This document shows, piece after piece, positions 23,743-28,021 of a stretch of DNA of 28,021 bases. The stretch comes from CAYMND01 sp964465065 (GTDB lineage Bacteria > Acidobacteriota > Aminicenantia > UBA2199), in NCBI GenBank assembly GCA_964465065.1, contig CAYXHZ010000042.1, positions 1-28,021 on the forward strand. The letters are read 5' to 3'. The notes beneath the pieces are model-generated. The model had not been told where the DNA came from, did not search any database, and saw only the letters and a program-made list of their open reading frames with translations. How positions within the stretch are numbered: position 1 is the stretch's first letter; the number at the start of each line of letters is the position of its first letter. Position numbers and translations under genes: made by a program.

Positions 23743-24495
23743 ATGAAAGAAGGATATCAGGTTCTGTATAAAAAGCCCAAAACGCTCTTGGACAAGCGGA
23801 TGCATTATTGCCCGGGATGTTTTCATGCCACCACGCATAAACTTTTAATGGAAGTGATCGAAGAGATGGGCATCCAGGAGAGGACTGTGGGCGTTTGTCC
23901 AGTCGGTTGTTCCGTTTTCGCCTACGATTACATGGACGTCGACATGCAGGAGGCCGCGCACGGACGCGCCGCCGCCTTGGCTACCGCCATCAAGCGCATG
24001 CTTCCCGATCGCTATGTGTTTTCGTATCAAGGCGATGGAGACTTGGCCGCCATCGGTACCGCCGAAACCATTCACGCCTGCAACCGTGGCGAACCGTTCA
24101 CCTTCATCTTTGTCAACAACGGTATCTACGGCATGACCGGTGGTCAAATGGCGCCGACGACGCTGGAAGGGCAGAAGACCACCACCTCTCCGTACGGGCG
24201 GGATATCGGCAAGGTCGGATCGCCGCTGAAAATGTGCGAAATTGTCGCCCAGCTGCCCGGAGTCGCTTACGCCGAACGGGTTTCGTGCAATACCCCGGCC
24301 AATGTCAGAAAGGCCAAAAAAGCGTTGCGCAGAGCCTTTGAGATTCAGCAGCAGCGGATCGGCACCACCTTCATCGAGGTGTTGTCGAACTGCCCTTCGG
24401 GTTGGAAATGCACTCCTGTCCAGTCATTGGATTGGATCAAGGATAAAGCCTTGCCCTATTACCCACTGGGTGTTTTCAAAGAACCCGCCAAATAG
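23743..24495 (+). CDS. 2-oxoacid:ferredoxin oxidoreductase, beta subunit (thiamine-diphosphate binding)
   Basis: 250-residue subunit that binds the thiamine-diphosphate and Mg2+. CPGC (Cys23, Cys26) is followed by CPVGC (52-56), the cofactor motif GDGDLAAIGTAETI beginning at 97, and the Asn125-Asn126 pair, then YGMTGGQMAPTT. A frame open from 23659 would add 28 residues overlapping the alpha gene, but AGGAGG just after the alpha stop selects ATG 23743. The C-terminal SNCPSGWKCTP is typical of KorB. It pairs with the alpha subunit coded 16 bases upstream. Confidence 0.93.
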   Translation: MKEGYQVLYKKPKTLLDKRMHYCPGCFHATTHKLLMEVIEEMGIQERTVGVCPVGCSVFAYDYMDVDMQEAAHGRAAALATAIKRMLPDRYVFSYQGDGDLAAIGTAETIHACNRGEPFTFIFVNNGIYGMTGGQMAPTTLEGQKTTTSPYGRDIGKVGSPLKMCEIVAQLPGVAYAERVSCNTPANVRKAKKALRRAFEIQQQRIGTTFIEVLSNCPSGWKCTPVQSLDWIKDKALPYYPLGVFKEPAK

Positions 24496-24504
24496 GAGAT
24501 GACC

Positions 24505-25041
24505 ATGCTGTATGAAATGATTTTTGCCGGTTTCGGCGGCCAAGGTGTTCTGTCGATGGGCAAGCTGTTGGCTTATGCGGCCATGAAAGAGGGCAAAGAA
24601 GTCAGCTGGATGCCGTCGTATGGTCCGGAAATGCGTGGCGGTACCGCCAATTGTATGGTCAACGTCAGCGACCAGCCGATTTCCTCTCCGGTAGTCAACG
24701 CCTACGATGTGGGTGTTGTACTCAATCTGCCGTCCCTTAAACGGTTTGAGGACCGGATCAAGAAGGGCGGTATCCTGATTTGGGAGAGCAGCACCATAAA
24801 GGAAGCACCGACGCGCACGGATATCTCGGTATATGCGTTGCCGGCCATTGACAAGTCAGGCAGTGAATTGGGCAACGTCAAGGTCATGAACATGGTTATC
24901 CTGGGCGCATTGACCAAGGTGACCCACATTGTCGATCCGTCCACCCTGATTACCGCCTTGACGGAAACTCTGCCCAAGCGGCACCATGATCTGATCCCTC
25001 TCAACCAGAAAGCCATCGAACTGGGAATGTCCCTGGTTTGA
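24505..25041 (+). CDS. 2-oxoacid:ferredoxin oxidoreductase, gamma subunit
   Basis: 178-residue subunit with the family opening IFAGFGGQGVLSMGKLLAYAAM, then YGPEMRGGTANCMVNVSD and, further on, NMVILGALTKVTHIV. This subunit contributes the CoA-side domain of the complex. Two ATGs are close together (24499 and 24505). AGGAG (24494-24498) touches the first but is six bases from the second, so 24505 is preferred. It is nine bases after the beta stop, with the ribosome site overlapping that stop. It ends the operon and is followed by a terminator. Confidence 0.92.
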   Translation: MLYEMIFAGFGGQGVLSMGKLLAYAAMKEGKEVSWMPSYGPEMRGGTANCMVNVSDQPISSPVVNAYDVGVVLNLPSLKRFEDRIKKGGILIWESSTIKEAPTRTDISVYALPAIDKSGSELGNVKVMNMVILGALTKVTHIVDPSTLITALTETLPKRHHDLIPLNQKAIELGMSLV

Positions 25042-25059
25042 TCGTCGATGTCCCGTGGA

Positions 25060-25095
25060 CCCCGTCTCCAGGATTTGGAGGCGGGGCCGGTTTTT
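25060..25095 (+). terminator. Rho-independent terminator after the oxidoreductase operon
   Basis: A ten-pair GC-rich stem (CCCCGTCTCC with GGAGGCGGGG, one G-T pair) has a seven-base loop, followed by CCGG and TTTTT at 25091-25095. It lies 18 bases after the gamma-subunit stop and in the short gap before the convergent BatA-like gene. On the minus strand no T tract follows, so it mainly serves the plus-strand operon. Confidence 0.7.
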
Positions 25096-25102
25096 CCACA
25101 AG

Positions 25103-26098
25103 TCAGGGAAGTACGCGCAGAAAGGTTCTGGCAGAGATTTCCACCAGCAGCAGCAACAACAAGGCAAAACTCAACAGGTATGCGGCCAGTTCTTGGCGGA
25201 TGGTAATCTTGCGGCTGGCTACTTCGGACCGTTCCCAGCGGTCGATTTCCCGAAAAATCTGTGCGAAGGAGTCCGGGTCGGTAGCCCGGAAATAGAGCCC
25301 CCCCGTCTCGTTGGCGATCTTTTTTAGGATGTCTTCATCAATGATCACTTCTTGCATGAAGTACTCCATCCTCCCTGCCATAGTGTTGTAGATCGGCACG
25401 CGGGATTGGCCGCGCTTGCCCACCCCAATCGTGTAGACTTTGACCTTGTAATCCCTGGCGATGCGGATGGCGTCCAGCGGATCGATCTCGCCGGTGTTGT
25501 TGACACCGTCGGTCAGAAAGACGATCACCCGGCTGCGGGCTTTGGAATGACGGATGCGATTGACGGAGCCGGCCAGAGCCATTCCCAGGGCCGTACCGTC
25601 TTCCAGGCCGCCGGTCTGTGAGTCATCGAGGGCGAAGCGCAGTACATTGTAATCGATGGTCAGCGGACATTTGGTAAAAGAGTTGCCGGCGAAGAGAACC
25701 AAGCCGATGCGGTCGTGCAGCCGCTTGCTGATGAAATCGGCGATTACTTTTTTGGCGACGTCAAGTCGGGATAACGGTTCGAAATCGAGTGACCGCATCG
25801 ATTCGGACACGTCCAGGCAGAGGAGGATATCGATGCCTTCCTGCCTGATGATGTCTTGGTGGTCGAGCAGGGCGGGGCGGCTCAGGGCCAAAATAAAGAA
25901 GAACAAGGCCAGTACTTTCAGCCAAGGCGAAACCCTGACGCATTTGATTCGCCAGCTCGTCGGCTCGCCTTTCAGCCAGTCCAGACTGGAGTAGCTCAGC
26001 TGTCGTCTGCCCCGTTTTTTCAAAAAGGTCCGCCAGTAAAAATAAAGCGGAAAGAAAAGCAGCAGTAGCAGGTACCAGGGAGAAATCAGTTCAAGCAC
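25103..26098 (-). CDS. BatA-like von Willebrand factor A domain membrane protein
   Basis: 331 residues. Two N-terminal membrane helices (ISPWYLLLLLFFPLYFYW and WLKVLALFFFILAL) frame a basic loop. A VWA domain follows with the metal-site motif DVSES at 96-100, the threonine-bearing GLEDGTALG and FLTDGVNN. One C-terminal helix comes last. BatA proteins belong to the aerotolerance cluster, proposed to act on envelope integrity or protein complexes; their biochemical role is unsettled. An in-frame TTG at 26119 would extend it, but GGGAGG five bases before GTG 26098 marks a GTG start overlapping the upstream gene by eight bases. No BatB gene follows. Confidence 0.88.
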   Translation of the reverse strand: MLELISPWYLLLLLFFPLYFYWRTFLKKRGRRQLSYSSLDWLKGEPTSWRIKCVRVSPWLKVLALFFFILALSRPALLDHQDIIRQEGIDILLCLDVSESMRSLDFEPLSRLDVAKKVIADFISKRLHDRIGLVLFAGNSFTKCPLTIDYNVLRFALDDSQTGGLEDGTALGMALAGSVNRIRHSKARSRVIVFLTDGVNNTGEIDPLDAIRIARDYKVKVYTIGVGKRGQSRVPIYNTMAGRMEYFMQEVIIDEDILKKIANETGGLYFRATDPDSFAQIFREIDRWERSEVASRKITIRQELAAYLLSFALLLLLLVEISARTFLRVLP

Positions 26099-27044
26099 TT
26101 TTTCCTCCCTGAGCGGCAAGGAGGGCGGCGGTCCTTCTACGTTCTTCCGACTGATAAGAAGCGACGATCAGTCCGATCCGGTCGCGGATTTCTGCGAACT
26201 CATCCTGTTTCATTTCATAGCGGGCAAATTTTACCAGGTCGGTGCCGCTCAGAATCTGGTTTAGAGCGGTCCAGGCTCCGGGGTCGGGCGTCAAGCCGTT
26301 CATTTTGACGCAGATCTCGTCTGTCGTCATCTCCTCGGCGTTGACCGCATGCCAGGCGTGCAAGAATTTTTTGAGGGATTGGGTCAGGCGCAACGAAAAC
26401 AGAATCTGGAAGCCTTTTTCGAACAGTTGTTCGGCAAACAACCTTTGCAGTTCCAGTTCGAGTGTCTGCAAAGGCGAACGGGGAGCGGGAGCCGGAGATT
26501 GTTTACGCCTGCCCTTGCGCAATACCAGGAAAATGGCGCCGGCCAAAACGATCACGGTGAGGGGAAGCCAGATCAGACGGAGCAGGTACCAAGGGGAACC
26601 CGGCATTGACAGGGGCGGTTTCCCGGGCTCCAGTTCGGTCTGCTGATCTTTCAAAATGGTCCTGATGGTGATCGGCACCAAATTGCTCTTCAAGCCCGAA
26701 GGCTTGCCGGAGGGCGAATAAAGAGTCACCTGTGCCGGTCCGATGTCGAAATCGCCCAGTTCAAAAAAGGCCAACTCAAACCTCTGTTCGAAAACCACGC
26801 CTTCCGGGACCACTCTTTTCACGACGCTGTCCTGACCGAGCATTTCGCAGACCTGCTTGTTGATGGACAGTTCTGCAGAAATACGGTCAACTTCCGTATT
26901 GGCTTTGACCAGGAGGGTTATCCCGATACGGTCGCCGACAAAAGCCAGGTTGTGGCTTGCCGACAGGGAAATCTGAACTTCTTTGGCGCCGATGCGGGCG
27001 GTAAGCAGAAACAAAAGCATCCACAGAACACCGCAGCGCTTCAT
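26091..27044 (-). CDS. BatD-like exported membrane protein
   Basis: 317 residues. A signal peptide (1-20) leads to a periplasmic beta-sandwich-like part (about 22-130, VQISLSASHNLAFVGDRIGITLLVKAN), like the repeats of BatD but with only one such domain. A membrane helix (about 153-176) and a cytoplasmic helical domain of about 130 residues follow. BatD proteins are usually longer, with several repeats, so this is a short version, or a DUF4381-like fusion. It sits between the DUF58 and BatA-like genes, overlapping them by 4 and 8 bases. Family call is moderate; place in the complex is inferred from context. Confidence 0.7.
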   Translation of the reverse strand: MKRCGVLWMLLFLLTARIGAKEVQISLSASHNLAFVGDRIGITLLVKANTEVDRISAELSINKQVCEMLGQDSVVKRVVPEGVVFEQRFELAFFELGDFDIGPAQVTLYSPSGKPSGLKSNLVPITIRTILKDQQTELEPGKPPLSMPGSPWYLLRLIWLPLTVIVLAGAIFLVLRKGRRKQSPAPAPRSPLQTLELELQRLFAEQLFEKGFQILFSLRLTQSLKKFLHAWHAVNAEEMTTDEICVKMNGLTPDPGAWTALNQILSGTDLVKFARYEMKQDEFAEIRDRIGLIVASYQSEERRRTAALLAAQGGKSA

Positions 27045-27922
27045 CTGCCCATCCGTTTCTTTCTTTCCGCAAAAAACTTGACCAGAGGCTTTTCATAGTC
27101 GCGGCCGACCAGAAATTCCATCTCGTCGATCCGGTAACGCTTGGTCAAAGTGTCCAGTCTGGATTCCCGATTGCGCAAGGATTGCTTGAACAAGGCCTGG
27201 CACTGTGGGTCGTACAGGTCTACGTAACGGATCTGGTCCGTTTCGCTGTCCTGGAGTCGGTACAGGCCGCCTGGAGGCATCTGAATCTCCCGGGGATCGG
27301 TGAAACGCATCAGGATCAGATCGTGCTTTTTGCCGGCCAACCGGAGGGCCCGCTCGTAACCGGTATCCAAAAAATCGGAAAAAAGCAGGACGATCGACTT
27401 TTTTTTCAACACCTTGCTGAGATAGGCCATGCCCAGATCCAGGGATGTTTTTTTTCCGCTAGGCGGATATTCCAGGATGTCTCGAATAATTCTCAAGATA
27501 TGCTGCCGGCCTTTACGCGGCGGGACGTACTTTTCAACCTGGTCGCTGAACAGAAGCAGTCCGACCTTGTCGTTGTTGATGTTGGCGGCGAAGGCGATAA
27601 TCGCCGAAATTTCGGCCATCAGTTCTCGTTTGGTGCGTTCCTGCGTGAAAAAGAACATGGATGCCGACAGGTCGAGGGCCAGAATTACCGTCAATTCGCG
27701 TTCTTCGACATACTGTTTGACGTGCAGGCGTCCTGTGCGCGAGGAAACGTTCCAGTCAATGAAACGGATGTCGTCGCCGGCGCAGTATTCGCGGACGCTG
27801 GCGAATTCCATGCCGCGGCCTTTGAATGTGGAGTGGTAGGCACCGGCGAAGACCTCCCGGGATATCTTGCGGGATATGATCTCAATTCGCTTTACTTTTT
27901 TCAGCAAATCCTCTGACAGCAT
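27041..27922 (-). CDS. DUF58 domain protein of the Bat/MoxR-type cluster
   Basis: 293-residue cytoplasmic protein with the DUF58 signature REYCAGDDIRFIDW (44-57) and a degenerate VWA fold. The metal-site-like motif DLSAS is at 84-88, and VLLFSDFLDTGYERAL lies further on. No membrane segment is visible. DUF58 proteins normally work next to a MoxR AAA+ ATPase, whose gene would be expected beyond the right edge on this strand. However, a promoter directly upstream of this gene suggests the transcript starts here. GGAG is four bases before ATG 27922. It begins the three-gene unit. Confidence 0.9.
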   Translation of the reverse strand: MLSEDLLKKVKRIEIISRKISREVFAGAYHSTFKGRGMEFASVREYCAGDDIRFIDWNVSSRTGRLHVKQYVEERELTVILALDLSASMFFFTQERTKRELMAEISAIIAFAANINNDKVGLLLFSDQVEKYVPPRKGRQHILRIIRDILEYPPSGKKTSLDLGMAYLSKVLKKKSIVLLFSDFLDTGYERALRLAGKKHDLILMRFTDPREIQMPPGGLYRLQDSETDQIRYVDLYDPQCQALFKQSLRNRESRLDTLTKRYRIDEMEFLVGRDYEKPLVKFFAERKKRMGR

Positions 27923-27954
27923 GAATCTCCATCCATATCGCTTGGCTGATTAGC

Positions 27955-27983
27955 ATTATACAGATTGGACAAGGGAAAAACAA
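27955..27983 (-). promoter_or_regulatory. Promoter of the DUF58-BatD-BatA unit
   Basis: On the minus strand TTGTTT (27983-27978), a 17-base spacer and a perfect TATAAT (27960-27955). It would give a leader of about 26 bases containing the GGAG before the ATG at 27922. Confidence 0.5.
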
Positions 27984-28021
27984 TCGCGTGACCGGTTGCC
28001 GGCCGTTTAGGGACATCCTCT

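Noticed and set aside
27450..27462. T-rich tract within the DUF58 gene as a terminator
   Set aside because: It is inside an intact coding region with no adjacent stable stem; it encodes Lys codons on the minus strand.
7123..27922. Search for CRISPR arrays, tRNAs, IS ends and phage genes
   Set aside because: No regularly spaced direct repeats, cloverleaf-like sequence, transposase or phage structural gene was seen; coding is continuous with housekeeping functions.

Overview
The window is chromosomal DNA of a motile, diderm (Gram-negative type) bacterium with moderately high GC content and dense, operon-like coding on both strands. The outer membrane is inferred from an MCE/Mla-type lipid transport operon with its auxiliary lipoprotein and from a bifunctional PBP1A. 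Motility is inferred from a flagellar basal-body/export operon behind a sigma-54 type promoter. A ferredoxin-linked 2-oxoacid oxidoreductase next to a Bacillus-style pyruvate dehydrogenase suggests an anaerobic or facultative lifestyle. The phylum cannot be fixed by eye; a deep-branching, Acidobacteriota-like (for example Aminicenantes-type) lineage is a guess. I see no tRNA, rRNA, IS element, prophage, CRISPR array or restriction system, so this looks like core rather than accessory DNA.

Layout, left to right. (a) 1-1434 (-): sodium:alanine/glycine symporter cut by the window edge. (b) 1647-3407 (+): YycJ-like metallo-beta-lactamase-fold hydrolase, then a YitT-family membrane protein, each with its own promoter. 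(c) 3488-6881 (+): four-gene lipid ABC transporter: STAS-MlaE permease, MlaF ATPase, MCE protein, lipoprotein. (d) 12243-6838 (-): pyruvate dehydrogenase operon E1alpha-E1beta-E2-E3 followed by a small lipoate-ligase-like protein. (e) 19182-12361 (-): flagellar operon flgB-flgC-fliE-fliF-fliG-fliH-fliI-fliJ-MotE-like. (f) 19487-19912 (+): unrecognised exported protein; 22194-19879 (-): PBP1A. (g) 22423-25041 (+): four-subunit 2-oxoacid:ferredoxin oxidoreductase with a terminator. (h) 27922-25103 (-): DUF58, BatD-like and BatA-like genes of an aerotolerance-type cluster.

How they connect. The pdh operon codes for all three enzymes of the NAD-linked complex plus a candidate protein for lipoylating E2. 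The ferredoxin-linked enzyme does chemically related 2-oxoacid decarboxylation with a different electron acceptor, so the cell can send 2-oxoacid electrons to NAD or ferredoxin. Inside operons, genes mostly overlap by 4-14 bases or sit within about 20 bases of each other.

The most interesting features are regulatory. Most genes have a clear Shine-Dalgarno sequence, typically 4-7 bases from the start, but the MBL hydrolase, PBP1A and flgB have none and have promoter elements so close to the ATG that leaderless mRNAs are predicted. flgB carries an 11/12 match to the sigma-54 consensus. I did not find a clearly new multi-gene system; the best unknown is the exported protein at 19487-19912.
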